In this document: positions 1-10,859 of the stretch, piece after piece | Layout: the number at the start of each line of letters is the position of its first letter | Numbering within the stretch: the stretch's first letter is position 1 | From: Euperipatoides rowelli | Lineage: Eukaryota > Onychophora > Udeonychophora > Euonychophora > Peripatopsidae | DNA length: 29,854 nucleotides | Assembly (NCBI GenBank): GCA_003024985.2 | Contig: PXIH01S0000886.1 | Direction: 5' to 3' (one strand) | Notes under the pieces: generated by a model | Told to the model about the DNA's origin: nothing | Database searches by the model: none | Seen by the model: the letters and a program-made list of their open reading frames with translations, nothing else | Position numbers and translations under genes: made by a program

Positions 1-1538
1 GCAACATTCCTTAGTTACACCACTGTTTGGACGTGTTTCTTGGTTCTCAAAGACCAGAATGATTAGGCTAATCAATACAGTTCACAACTAAACAATGTTA
101 CCAGAGTCAACTGAAGTTTTCATTTGGATAATTTCAATTTAGTGTTATTTGGGCCCAATTAAATATAAAATAGTTATGCTATTTATTTTTAAGACAGACT
201 TTTGCCATCCTTTAAAGGAAACAGGCCTATTAATTAAATTTTTTACTTCAATAGAAATAATGTTAATGCTAATGATTTTACACAATGTTTAAGAACCAAA
301 TTATGCAACTTAGGCCTAAGTTGTGAACTGTGCAAAATATTTTGCCTACTCGATACACATTACTAGACTATATCACTCCTAACTTTTAAAAATGATAGTA
401 GAACATTCCATACCAGTTAATGTATTTAGCAATAAAGTTACTCAGCTTATTGTACCCTGAGAAGTTTTCCAAAGTCACTAACTTAAATCACCAGTGACTT
501 TAATTCTATTTTCCTTGTAAAAAAATTTTAATTGTGCAATTTGTTCATTTCCATTTATAGACTGCTGATCACCTTCATGTTAACATTAGCATTTAATGTC
601 ATCAATGGAGGTGACAAAGCTCTGGGTTTTTTTTAGTAGTCTAAAATCTTAGGCCTACCTAAAAGTAGTAAAGCCATGTATGTGGTTTTAATTTTGATGA
701 AAATACTCAATTCATACTTATTGTATCTGTGGGGGGAAATAATTTATTAATCAAAATTGATCAATTTAAGGAAGCCATGGAGTTGACTCACAATTAAAAT
801 ACTCATGCATTTTTTGACACATCATTTTAAAAAAAAACCACCTCTGAAAAATATTTTCAGACTAGTGTTGCAACTGAGCTACATAATGGATGTTTAATAA
901 ACTTTTTAACTTTCTCCACGGAGGTGACAACTAGCCCTTGGGCCTGGGTACAGAATTCTGACATTTACATAACTTGAGAAATTATTTGAGGCTTTTTTTT
1001 TCTAAGTTAATGTAAAAAAAAAAAACTTATAAAAAATAAATAGCCTACACCCTACAGGCTGTTTTTTTAGAGAGCTGCAACCTTGTCTCATGCTAAAAAC
1101 ATGGTTTGGGACACTCCATGGAGGTGACATTTGCACACAATTTCACAATTTTTAAATACAGTAATGCTAAATCAAATTTGACGAGTAGTATTTCATAGGT
1201 AAAGTATACATTATTTTCCATTCATATACCAGTACCCATTTACAAAAAATATATGGGGAAATCAAATACTTTAAAACTGAGTGTGACCCAAATTTCCACT
1301 TAATTTCAGAATGACTCTCCTATTCATTTATTATATTGATGGTCAATGGTCATTATAATAGACTATTGGAATTACATTAAGATTTTTTTTTTTTTACTTG
1401 GACAATTTTTATGCTAGCTTATGTAACTTATATTTAAAGGAAGTTCAATAAATATATTATGGTAATAAAATAATAAATATCTAAGCTAGAATTACAAAAT
1501 TACATTCTGGAAACTAATTTTTTTTTCTTTCTTTTCAG
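1..1538 (+). other. Probable intron end upstream of the MEP-1 coding exon
   Basis: No credible coding sequence is seen on either strand. The stretch is AT-rich with long T and A runs. It ends in a pyrimidine-rich tract followed by TTTTCAG at 1532-1538, a good 3' splice acceptor, so it is best read as the 3' part of a 5'-UTR intron of the gene that follows. The promoter and first exon would then lie outside the window. The stretch carries three exact copies of GGAGGTGACA (607-616, 920-929, 1120-1129) and a weaker relative near 774-790. It is not excluded that the gene starts inside this stretch, but I see no promoter signal that supports it. Confidence 0.5.
1532..1538 (+). promoter_or_regulatory. 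3' splice acceptor before the MEP-1 exon
   Basis: A T/C-rich tract at about 1518-1536 runs into TTTTCAG, giving AG at 1537-1538. The exon would begin at 1539, 139 bases before the main ATG. No other acceptor of similar quality lies between here and the start codon. This is a sequence-based call without transcript support. Confidence 0.55.
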
Positions 1539-1559
1539 ATGCATTACTCATACATGTGA
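1539..1559 (+). CDS. uORF 1, six codons, in the MEP-1 5' UTR
   Basis: If splicing occurs at 1538/1539, the exon opens directly with ATG and encodes MHYSYM followed by TGA at 1557-1559. Its start context is set by the upstream exon, which is not visible. Such a short uORF could reduce or delay initiation at the main ATG. There is no evidence that it is translated. Confidence 0.25.
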   Translation: MHYSYM

Positions 1560-1602
1560 AATCACCATCAGTTCATTGCGGCTTCGCAAGCACCTAGAAT
1601 CC

Positions 1603-1671
1603 ATGGTGATATTTCTTTTTGCTTTTATAACTATTGGATCTTCATGCAGCACAGATAGGGTGCCAAATTAG
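1603..1671 (+). CDS. uORF 2, 22 codons, in frame with MEP-1
   Basis: ATG at 1603 begins a 22-codon ORF whose peptide starts MVIFLFAFITIGSS, a hydrophobic run, and ends at TAG 1669-1671. It is in the same frame as the MEP-1 CDS, and only two sense codons separate its stop from the main ATG at 1678. It could act as a regulatory uORF. Readthrough of the TAG would give an N-terminally extended protein. Neither is shown by the sequence; the hydrophobic run would suit a nuclear protein poorly, so plain 5' UTR is the default reading. Confidence 0.3.
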   Translation: MVIFLFAFITIGSSCSTDRVPN

Positions 1672-1677
1672 ATCAAA

Positions 1678-4600
1678 ATGGATGACGGACATAACACGGA
1701 TCATGTTGAACCAATGATTCATGAAGATTTATTGCAAGCCATTAGTGATCTTAATGAAGCTCTTAAACCTAGTTTGCAGCCTAATTCTGCACCTTATGAA
1801 ATTAAAAATGCGGAAGAGGAGGACTCAGTTGAACTTTCTTCCAATAATTCTCTGCAGAATAACTTAACAGAACCTTCAAAAGGAGGTAGCTTAAATTTAT
1901 TGAAAAAAGATGTAGAGAATCCTCAAAGTTCTGCAGGGAATGAAAGTAGTAAAGAGAGTTTACAGGAATCGGAAGAGGTTTTGCAACATTTAGTTGCCTT
2001 GCAAGATTCTGTTCTCATGACTCTTAATTCCAAAGGGAATGAGGAAACTAATGGTAAAGTAGAAACTAAGAAGGGAACTGTAAATAGGGAAAGTTCTACA
2101 AAAGACTCTAATTCCAAAGAATATTTGACCAATGGTATTGAAGTTTTTGGAGAAAATAGTAGTGGGGGGGATGTTATTGAAAATATATCTGAAGACAGTG
2201 TTCATAGTGGTGTAGGAACAATGAACTTAAATTGTAAATCATCTGAATCAGATGAAAGTAATGATGGGAAAGATAATTTCCCAAAATCTGTAAATAATGA
2301 AACTAATGAAAATAGTATGGACTCGGATCACATTGAATCTAATACTGAGAGTTTGTTGAAAAGCAATAGCTTAATACTTGAAAAAAATGGAGATAAGTCG
2401 GATGGCAAAATTGAAATTTTGGATTTAGAGAATGAAAATGATGGGAAAACATTTGAAACTCCTAAAAGTGATGACAAATCTATAAACAATGATGTTGACT
2501 CGTTTGATTCTGAAATTTCAGAAGTGAAAATAACTGATGAAAAATTATCTGGTGTTGAACATTACTCTCGGCCATTTCCATATGTCAGAAATGAAGTTAA
2601 GGAGCAGTTTTCTCTTACAAAATATGGCAATTTTGGTGCTCATAAAGAGCAACAAATTTTAAGAGCTGTAGAAGAGAAAAAGTCGGCATTAGTTAAAGAG
2701 TTAGAAAAAGAGATTTTATCAAATGAAGAAATCAAGGATAGTGCTAAAGCTTTAGAAGGAGGATGGATATTGACTCCAGCTTCACATATTATAAAGGTTC
2801 TGTTTGAATATCCACCTTCAAAAAAGATTCCAGAATTTTTGAAGGAAAATAAAGCCACAGTGGAACCAAGTTACAATAAAGAACCAAATCTTGGGGCAGT
2901 AGACAACTTTTTGATGGACATTGGGCTGAATTTGGCCAGAGAATGGGTGCATGTAGATTTGGTACGAGGACAAAAGCGAAAACGGAAGAAAGATGAATCT
3001 GAAGCAACAGAGAGAACACTTAAAGGTCTTCAAGCTACATTAGAAATGCTTCGCAAGAAAAATGAAGGATTTCATCATAGAAATAAGCGTTGCAGAATTT
3101 GTACTTTTCAGACAGAGTCACAACTTGTTCTTTCAACTCATCTTAGTGTGCCTCATCATGGTGCCCATGGAACGATGAGGTGTACTTATTGCGACTTTGA
3201 GACTAGACAGCCATATGTTATGAAATTCCATATGGAAGCAGAGCATTCTGTTGTGGCTAGGTTAGAACCACCACCATCATTTTTCCAATGTCCACTTTGT
3301 CCTTTTGAAACCAACACTAAGACCCAACTAACAAAGCATCAATTTAGATGTTGCAAGACATTTGATCCTAAAATTAACTTGTCTCCAGACATTGTAGATG
3401 TTAAAACAAATTCAGCTTCAGCACCGAATGTTACAATTATGAATAAACAATGGCCACCAAATATTGCACCCAATAGACCTAATACTACTACTCTTTTGCA
3501 ATATCAGCAGCAGCAAGCAGCCTTGAATAAAATTAATCAAAATCCTAATATTTATCGGGTATCTGGAGGAGTCATGCAAGGCCTGCCTATAGCTTCATCA
3601 AACTTAAATCGGCCATTTAATTCAAGAAGTTTTCTACCGAATCTTCAAGGAATGCAAATTAGGCAATCAATGTTAGTGAATCAGCAAAATCCATATTTGC
3701 GTTCTCCATACATTTTAAATAACCAGGGTACTTTTTATGTAAATGCACCTAACAATGTAATGCAGTCTCGAGCTCAACTTCCATCTACATCTTTATATCA
3801 AATGAATTCTTTATCTTATCCTTATCCTTTAAATCAGTCCCAAGGTATCTACCTCTCTTCAGTCTCTAATCCTATGATTCAAAATCCTCAATATGCGTCG
3901 AATGTTAATGTTGCAGGTCGACGATTTCCTGCACCACAACCGGTAGCTGTGGCCCCTAATGTTACTAACAGTAATGTACCTACCCCGGTTGCTTTGGTAA
4001 CTAATGTTGCCAACAATTCTCAGAAATTAGTACAACAGCCAGGAACCTCCGGCATGAAATTCAGTAGTATACAGCCATCACATAAACCTGGAATTACTGT
4101 AAAAAATCTCCTACAAGGATCAAAAGAAAATCCTGGTGCCAATATACCCATGGCTGGAAACATCCAGAGCAATTCCAATTTTGTTATTTGTGAAATATGT
4201 GATGGCTACATTAAAGATCTTGATTCCTTGCGTGTTCATTTGCTTTGGATTCACAAGATCAAAATTGGAGCAAAAATCATCAAAGGATTGCCACCATTAA
4301 ATTGTCAAAAATGTCAGTATCGTTTTTTTACATATCAGGGTTTAGAACGTCATTTATTGGGAGTACATCGCTTGGTAACATCCAGCATGCAAGATAGTGC
4401 TAAACATGCTAGGGATATGGGGCGATGTAATCTTTGTGGAAAAATGTTTGAAAGCAATCTTTTGACACATTTGAAGAGTTTTCATAATTTAGATTTGAAA
4501 CCAGCACATCTTACTTACCGTTGTACGGTCTGTTCGAGTTCTTTTACAAGCTATCAAACATTTGAAAATCATGTTTACTCAGCTCATAGTTCTGTGGCAA

Positions 4601-5265
4601 AGAACATGCTGGATGAGTCAATTCCCTCTTCAAAACCTAAAATTACCCCACCGATAAATAGAACAAAAACTTTTAGTTCTCCTGCAACCACTAATCGTTG
4701 CTATTTTTGCAAAGCTACATTTGCTACAGAAATGGAACTTGGAGAACATTTAAATACAGTTCATCATTTAGTATCAGGTAGGCCTGGACAAAATAATTTA
4801 CGTAAAACATGTAGCAAGTGTGGACTTATATTTGTGCAGTATACACGTTTGATTAAGCATTGGAAAAAATCTCATCTTCAGCCTCTCACTATTAAGCTTT
4901 GCCGTGTGGACAAATGTGATAAATGTCGAAAGTTGTTAAGGAAAACTAAATCGCAGGAAATTGCCTCTTCAGAAACCAGGCTTGAAAATGATTCAGTAAT
5001 TGAGATAATTGAAAAACCACCTAAAGAAATACCTGTAGAAACACTTGATGACTCACCTAAAGCATCGCTTAAATGTGACGAAACACCTCTTAATGAAACT
5101 TCTAAAGAAGAAACTAATGAAAATAAAGAAGAATTAAAAAAAGAAATTGAAGAAAATAAAGCTGAAGAAGAAACTACAGAATCTAAACTAGAAACTAAAG
5201 AGGAAACTAAAGAAACATCTCCAAATTCAGAAGAAAGTCCAGAACTGGTTGACTTAACAGAATGA
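1678..5265 (+). CDS. MEP-1: MEP-1-like C2H2 zinc-finger co-repressor, 1195 aa
   Basis: This is an intact, unspliced reading frame. Residues 1-295 are acidic and Ser/Asn-rich, probably disordered. A conserved block from about 296 (YSRPFPY) through GGWILTP near 363 to about 430 precedes a basic cluster, KRKRKKD at 433-439, a likely nuclear localisation signal. Three fingers follow: C472/C475/H488/H493, C502/C505/H518/H523, and C538/C541/H554/C558, the last of CCHC type. Residues 590-830 are Gln/Asn/Pro-rich. Six more C2H2 fingers start at C838, C876, C917, C949, C1008 and C1045 (last His 1066), and the tail is Glu/Lys-rich and acidic. This order (N-terminal block, fingers, Q/N linker, fingers) and the length fit MEP-1, about 1150 aa in Drosophila. 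MEP-1 is known to join Mi-2 and HDAC in nuclear repression complexes. The ATG at 1678 has A at -3 and G at +4. The family name rests on recognition, not a search. Confidence 0.8.
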   Translation: MDDGHNTDHVEPMIHEDLLQAISDLNEALKPSLQPNSAPYEIKNAEEEDSVELSSNNSLQNNLTEPSKGGSLNLLKKDVENPQSSAGNESSKESLQESEEVLQHLVALQDSVLMTLNSKGNEETNGKVETKKGTVNRESSTKDSNSKEYLTNGIEVFGENSSGGDVIENISEDSVHSGVGTMNLNCKSSESDESNDGKDNFPKSVNNETNENSMDSDHIESNTESLLKSNSLILEKNGDKSDGKIEILDLENENDGKTFETPKSDDKSINNDVDSFDSEISEVKITDEKLSGVEHYSRPFPYVRNEVKEQFSLTKYGNFGAHKEQQILRAVEEKKSALVKELEKEILSNEEIKDSAKALEGGWILTPASHIIKVLFEYPPSKKIPEFLKENKATVEPSYNKEPNLGAVDNFLMDIGLNLAREWVHVDLVRGQKRKRKKDESEATERTLKGLQATLEMLRKKNEGFHHRNKRCRICTFQTESQLVLSTHLSVPHHGAHGTMRCTYCDFETRQPYVMKFHMEAEHSVVARLEPPPSFFQCPLCPFETNTKTQLTKHQFRCCKTFDPKINLSPDIVDVKTNSASAPNVTIMNKQWPPNIAPNRPNTTTLLQYQQQQAALNKINQNPNIYRVSGGVMQGLPIASSNLNRPFNSRSFLPNLQGMQIRQSMLVNQQNPYLRSPYILNNQGTFYVNAPNNVMQSRAQLPSTSLYQMNSLSYPYPLNQSQGIYLSSVSNPMIQNPQYASNVNVAGRRFPAPQPVAVAPNVTNSNVPTPVALVTNVANNSQKLVQQPGTSGMKFSSIQPSHKPGITVKNLLQGSKENPGANIPMAGNIQSNSNFVICEICDGYIKDLDSLRVHLLWIHKIKIGAKIIKGLPPLNCQKCQYRFFTYQGLERHLLGVHRLVTSSMQDSAKHARDMGRCNLCGKMFESNLLTHLKSFHNLDLKPAHLTYRCTVCSSSFTSYQTFENHVYSAHSSVAKNMLDESIPSSKPKITPPINRTKTFSSPATTNRCYFCKATFATEMELGEHLNTVHHLVSGRPGQNNLRKTCSKCGLIFVQYTRLIKHWKKSHLQPLTIKLCRVDKCDKCRKLLRKTKSQEIASSETRLENDSVIEIIEKPPKEIPVETLDDSPKASLKCDETPLNETSKEETNENKEELKKEIEENKAEEETTESKLETKEETKETSPNSEESPELVDLTE

Positions 5266-6095
5266 TCATAAATTTCATCACCCCGTCCTTTTTAAACCTC
5301 ATTAACATACAATATATGAATTTATCTAGTTGATAGAATTTGCTTTTATTTGGACATTTAGTTGAACTGTAATAGTTTATTGGAGGCTTTGTTTTCTCTA
5401 GCAAAGTTCCAAACAGGACTTTATAATATTTTAGTATTAAAAAAAAAATGACCAAAAAAAATTTATTATATTGCTTTGCATTTGTTTATTTGTAAGCAGT
5501 AAGTGAGCATTATTTACTTAGGAAAAAAAAAAACTTTCTCATAAAACTGAATTTAGGGGATTTTTTTTTTTTTTTCTAATCACCGGTGTTAACAGTTGTA
5601 AAATTCTTTGGTAGTCCACAGCCTTGCCTAAGTGTCTGTACACCGCATTCGAGTCTTAAGCTTTATTTAAAAAAAAAAAAATGGGGGAAAAAAAAAAAAA
5701 GAGGAAAAAGGTTTATTTTCTTTTTAAAAAAATTCAGGGTAGTTTCTTCTCCCTTCCCCCCTATCAGTAGAAATTTGTGTTAAATACAAAATGGTAGTAT
5801 TCCTGTTGTGTGCATGTACTGTATATATAACTATGAATGACAAAAAAAGTTTCCTTTTGTTCTTCATGTCAGATTTTTTAATATTTCTATTTTAAACAAC
5901 AGGACCAGTCTTCAGGGGTATAATCTATTCCATATTTTTTAAAAAAAATTCTGAAGATATTTTTTAGTAAATTATACGAAACACGAAAATGTGTGTCTGC
6001 GATTTGACATGTTTAATACGTCTGTGTTTTGTTTTATTTTTGTTGTGTGTGTGATGTTTAAATATGATGTTTATTTTCTGTAATTATTAAATAAA
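5266..6095 (+). other. Proximal 3' UTR of the MEP-1 gene with a polyadenylation signal
   Basis: The stop codon is followed by AT-rich sequence with A-rich and T-rich runs (for example 5562-5576 and 5668-5700). The first good AATAAA in a TTAAATAAAATG context is at 6090-6095. A transcript ending about 20 bases after it would have a 3' UTR of about 850 bases. Further AATAAA hexamers occur downstream, for example in the stretches near 6805, 8975 and 9565, so longer isoforms are possible. The lysine-rich ORF over the A-runs at 5586-5783 is not coding. Confidence 0.45.
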
Positions 6096-9000
6096 ATGTC
6101 AGGATATAATTGGCAGCTGGGTTTGAAATATTTAGTTATGAACAAATTCACGAAATCACATTGAAGGGAAGTTATTTTTCTTATTTTTATTCTATTTTAT
6201 GAAAATCATAATTACAATAGGAAAAAATAATTCTCCCAAAAATGTTTAATTAAAGAAAGAACTTGTTAATTTATCTTAATATAGGCCTACTGTATAATGA
6301 AATATGGTATTTTTTTTTTTAAGCTTTAAGCAACTTTTTTTTAATATATATACTGTATATATTATAATAAATTAGCTTCTTTCTTGTTTGCTGTGTTTTT
6401 TATTAAGCTGTTTTCTAATATCAGGACATTTATTTTCAATGTTTTATTCTTACCACAAATACAGTGTTCGGAGGGAAGGTAGAAAAACAATGGCAACAAA
6501 GAAACAGTGGCCATAAATAAATGCAATTGTAAATTTTTTAAAACTAGTTTTTCTGTAGCCATACATGATTTCTTGATTATTTTTTCCCCAAAATGACTCA
6601 AGAATATCTCGAGGTTTTTAAATAATAATTTTTAACACCTTATATTTAAAATTCTCACAGTGGAGTTGGGTTGATTGGTCAGTATCATACAATATGTACT
6701 GTATAGTAATTCATATAAGCTTAAGTTCTTTTTTCCCCCTTCACATCTGTAATTTGATTTCCATCACCCAAGTATTCTGATTCAAAGTTGATTTGATTAT
6801 ATTGTAAAAATAAACGTATGCATGTAAAAAAGGCATATGCCAGCTTCGTCTCCTGTGAGACTAGTCAAGTTTATTTAAAAAAAATGCATCTGTTCATACA
6901 TTTCTGATTTAAATATAATAAATATTATTATTTAGTAGCTATCGTACAACTGTACAAATGTATTTATATTAAAAGTATTTAATGTATTCCAGAGTTTTGT
7001 TCATTGGATTTTGCAATATATAATTTGCTTTTTATTATTAATTTGCTGACTCCAATCTTCATGTTATATTTTATACATTATTTATATAAAATTATTGATT
7101 AATTTTAGATTGTTTAAACCTTTTGGATTGGTATTTATTTTAGGTACCAGTAACCATTCATTGCTACCGTATTCCTATAAATGTATACTGAAGGGTAAAA
7201 TGGGCTAAGTATAACCATGAAATCCACTAGTTCAATTTTAAACTTGCTTTGCTCTATAATAGTTACATAGAGATCTGAAATTCTTTTGTGCATTATCCTT
7301 CACTAATTGAATACTTGGCAGGCCAATTGAATTTTATATTGATCAATTTGAAAAAAAATTCAAATATTCAGTTCAAAAATATGAACTTTTTTTTTAAAAG
7401 TATGAGCAAGAGTATTAGAAAATTCGATAAATCTAAAACAACAGAAATATGCAACAAATATGACTAAAATACAGTAAACAGTACATGTTTACGTATAGCT
7501 GGAAGATGATGTAGCATCAAAATTGGTTAAAAAAATCCTTACGTCTCCAGTACCAGTACCAATAATCCAAACTCAAATAATTATTGTGTTGGTGTAGCCG
7601 CTTAAAAAAAATGTATAAATCAAAATAAGTAGTAGGCCTATTACAGAAACTATACTGAAGACAAGTATCAGGAAAATTAACAAATCAACAGTACAAAGCA
7701 AAGTCTAATCAGATTATATGCAAAAGTGCCTCTGTGCAAGTGTAACATTGGTAGTTTCACTTTCTCCACCCTTTTGTTTGCACTCGTCCATGTAGCAATT
7801 TATTGGTAGATGTAATTGGTTTATGCTGACTACACACTTGTTGCAGAGCTAAATGGAATGCTTGGATGAATTGATCACTTCAAAGTTATTTTGATGTAAG
7901 AAATATCTATCTCTAATAGAAGGGAAGACTACAGGTCTCCCGTACTATTGAAAATGAAGACAATTTGGTGGGATTATTTTAATCATTAAGTTAAATTTTA
8001 ATTAATACATGTTGAAAGGGAACTAAATATCCGGCATAATTCATTACATTCGATAAATTGTGGTTATTCTTATCCCACTTCACCCTACTGAAGAAAAAAA
8101 GTGATTCTAGTAGGCTATATAGGGCCTACTATTGTTTACTACTTCAACCGATATAGTTTTTATTTTGGCTGCATTAGGTATTGATAAATTGTTTGGTTTT
8201 CTGGATAATGAAAAGATCATCTTAAAGTTTTGTGGACTGTTAATTTTATGAACGAAAGGATGATAATTTATGTACACATTTCAGTATATTGATTATCATC
8301 GATCAATTTGTATTTTGAAAATACATTATATGGTAACTATTTTTTAAGGTTCCAATTATTTATTACAATTAGACTATCGTGTGTTGTAATCTTAATTTAT
8401 CTAGCATTAGATTTTTTTTTTTTTTTAGCTTTATACCTTGTAATATGTTGGATATACAATACATTACTAAAATAAGTTAATTATAATTGAAATGTAGCTT
8501 AACTTGAACACAAGTTCTATGTATATACAGTACTTATGAATTAGTATTATTATAAAGCAATATTCTTGTAAATATTTGAAGAATTGTAGAATGTATTAGA
8601 TATAAACTTTTCTTATTTTTTTTCCTATTAAACTATTTTATTTATATTTAAACTGAGACATCCTGAAAATTTTAATGCTGTGTTAAATTTTAGAATTGTC
8701 TATAGTCTACCATTTCTAACTAGTAGGCCCTCATTTCCTCATGCCATTTTAATTTTGATTGCACAGTTATGTTGATGTTTATTAATTGCAATTCACTTAA
8801 TGACATTATTTAATGTAATTCTGTCATTCCAATATTATATATGGATAACATTAGCAAGAGATGAATACATAAATAACTAAATACTAAGAAGAAGTAAATG
8901 TTAAATTTTTTGTGTTTCATTATGTATGGAGAGAAAATTATATCCATTGTGCTGAAATATTTGTTCTTTAATCAAAAATAAAATGGTTTTTTGTTTCATC

Positions 9001-9950
9001 AATTTTTTTTATTTTATAAGAAAATAACTAAGTAAATTCATTTTATTTTAACTTTTTAAGGATGAAAGTGCCTTATCTATGCAGTGGTGTAGGGGCTCCC
9101 TCTTTCCGAGTCCTATTAAAACAAGGCAATGTTAAATATGTACCGTACATTGCATTTTTTGTGTAAGATTTTTTTTAAAGAAATGTTTGGTATTCTGAAA
9201 ACTTCATTCAATTCACTCATCTAAAAAAATGTAAAATTTGTATTTTATTACCTGTATAAAATGCATTTGTTATTTTCATATTTAAAACAAAAATATAATG
9301 CACTGTATTTTTTTTTTCTTTTGGTTTACTACAGTGTAATTGAATCAACTTTGTACTGAAAGTACCTTTTGTGAATCACATCATTCAATAATATGTAAAG
9401 TAAAATTATATCCCTATTTTTGTTCTGTTTTCTTGAGTATATGACTTGTTTTGATTTTTTTAGTTTATAAAAAGCCAAAATTAATGAGACTCCACTGTAT
9501 TTTTATCTTTGTGTATGGTAATAAATTGTACAATTGACTAGGTTTAATTTTTTTCTCTAAAATAAATAAAAGTGAAAACTTTTAGTATAAATCTGATTAA
9601 CTGTAAAATTTATTTGAAATGTTTATTTTTTTTTTTTTCAGGTTATATACCAGATATTTTTGCTTGACTATCTAAATTCTTTTTATTGTTTAAAATTGGA
9701 TATTAATTCAATTTTAAGTATGCTTTTGAAGGAATAATATATGTAAATATAATGTAAATATAGTTGTATTTGCTAAACTGAAAAAAAAATAATTACAATT
9801 GACTATTTGCTTTTTTTTTTTTTTTAACCCAGACCCTATTTCCTGTTTGAACAAAGCTAGTGTTATTCTGAAAAATCATAGAAACAAAACTATAGTTTCA
9901 TTTTTTTTTTCCTATTATAATTAATTTGGAATACAGTACATGTATCCTAT
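6096..9950. other. AT-rich non-coding stretch, possible extended 3' UTR
   Basis: No ORF here looks coding. The sequence is AT-rich with poly-T runs and repeated words such as TACTGTA/TACAGTA and TAGGCCTA. Three TGTAAATA octamers (8577, 9742, 9753), the core of Pumilio-type sites, and several AATAAA signals would fit a long 3' UTR. In sequence this AT-rich these words also arise by chance. I see no second gene, RNA gene or recognisable transposon. Confidence 0.3.
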
Positions 9951-9973
9951 ATATTAGGTTCCGAAGTCAGTAA

Positions 9974-9989
9974 CAGCGCTATCTAGCGG
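9974..9989 (-). promoter_or_regulatory. CTCF-like binding motif
   Basis: On the minus strand the 16 bases read CCGCTAGATAGCGCTG, which agrees with the known CTCF core consensus CCASYAGRKGGCRCTG at 14 of 16 positions. It is a GC-rich island in very AT-rich surroundings. CTCF is present in arthropods and other bilaterians. The same kind of word also occurs inside dispersed repeats, so a repeat fragment is the main alternative. Confidence 0.25.
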
Positions 9990-10152
9990 GCTTATTCAAA
10001 ACTTTTTTCTCTCTTCTCAGATCACTGTGATATATATATATTAAAAAAAGCGTTTAATGGGCTTAAAAGATTGGCACAGGAACTATTTTTAGAAACTTTA
10101 AGTGGTGGTTTCTCTTACATAAAAAGGGCTTAAACAAAAAAAAATGGTTGAT

Positions 10153-10167
10153 GCCCGTGTAACGGGC
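10153..10167. repeat. Small GC-rich hairpin within a GGGCTTA-bearing stretch
   Basis: GCCCGT and ACGGGC form a perfect 6-bp stem with a 3-base loop. The word GGGCTTA recurs at 9988, 10059, 10126 and 10164, with related words at 10201 and 10284. The stretch 9950-10300 may be an old repeat, but no ends or target duplications are visible. Confidence 0.3.
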
Positions 10168-10386
10168 TTATTTGCTAGTAATTTCCTAAAATGAATTAAA
10201 GGGCTCTTAGAATTAATTGTCTATGGTAGTGCTCTATGTTGTGAAATGTGTATCGTACTAAATTTCTAGTGTCAAGATTATTTGGGCTTGATTTTGATAA
10301 ACCAAAAAAGTTTAAATGATTCAGTGTAGAAACTAACAGTAAAAGGATTATTAACTGACAGTTTTTTTTTTTTTTACTAGGCTGAC

Positions 10387-10406
10387 TTGTAATCTTTAGA
10401 TTACAA
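10387..10406. repeat. Perfect 9-bp inverted repeat
   Basis: TTGTAATCT and AGATTACAA are separated by two T residues. No U-rich terminator context or gene end adjoins it. Otherwise 10170-10850 holds no feature I can name. Confidence 0.3.
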
Positions 10407-10859
10407 TCTAAGCATTTTACATAAATGTATTGGAATTTGGAAGCATTTGATATAATCTTTAATGCGGCTAATATTTCACAATGAAATAGTTTACAGTATA
10501 ATACAATATAGATTTTTAATTAGATAATTAAAATTCTAACCATTTCCTATTTTTACTAACATTGTGCCAAACCGCTTCAAAGTAACTTTAAGGACAGCAC
10601 AAAAATTTGCATATAAAATAATAAAGCAAATAATGGAAAATCTTCAATTTAACAACTGCATAACTGCCCTTCTATCTTTAGTATTGCACTTTTTGCAATA
10701 AAAATACTACAGCTGTTCGTTGATGCCCTCAAATATGAAACCTACATTTTAATTGCAATTATAAAGATACACAATACCATACATAGATTTTAGAACTATT
10801 TACTTTGATTTTCTTAATTTAAGTTTTAACTATCCAATCCACATATTCTATCAATCGAT

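Noticed and set aside
1923-3033. Five minus-strand ORFs under the MEP-1 CDS
   Set aside because: They are shadows of the long coding frame opposite, with no motif of their own.
5586-5783. Plus-strand ORF of 65 codons after MEP-1
   Set aside because: It is made largely of lysine codons from A-runs in the 3' UTR and has no family resemblance.
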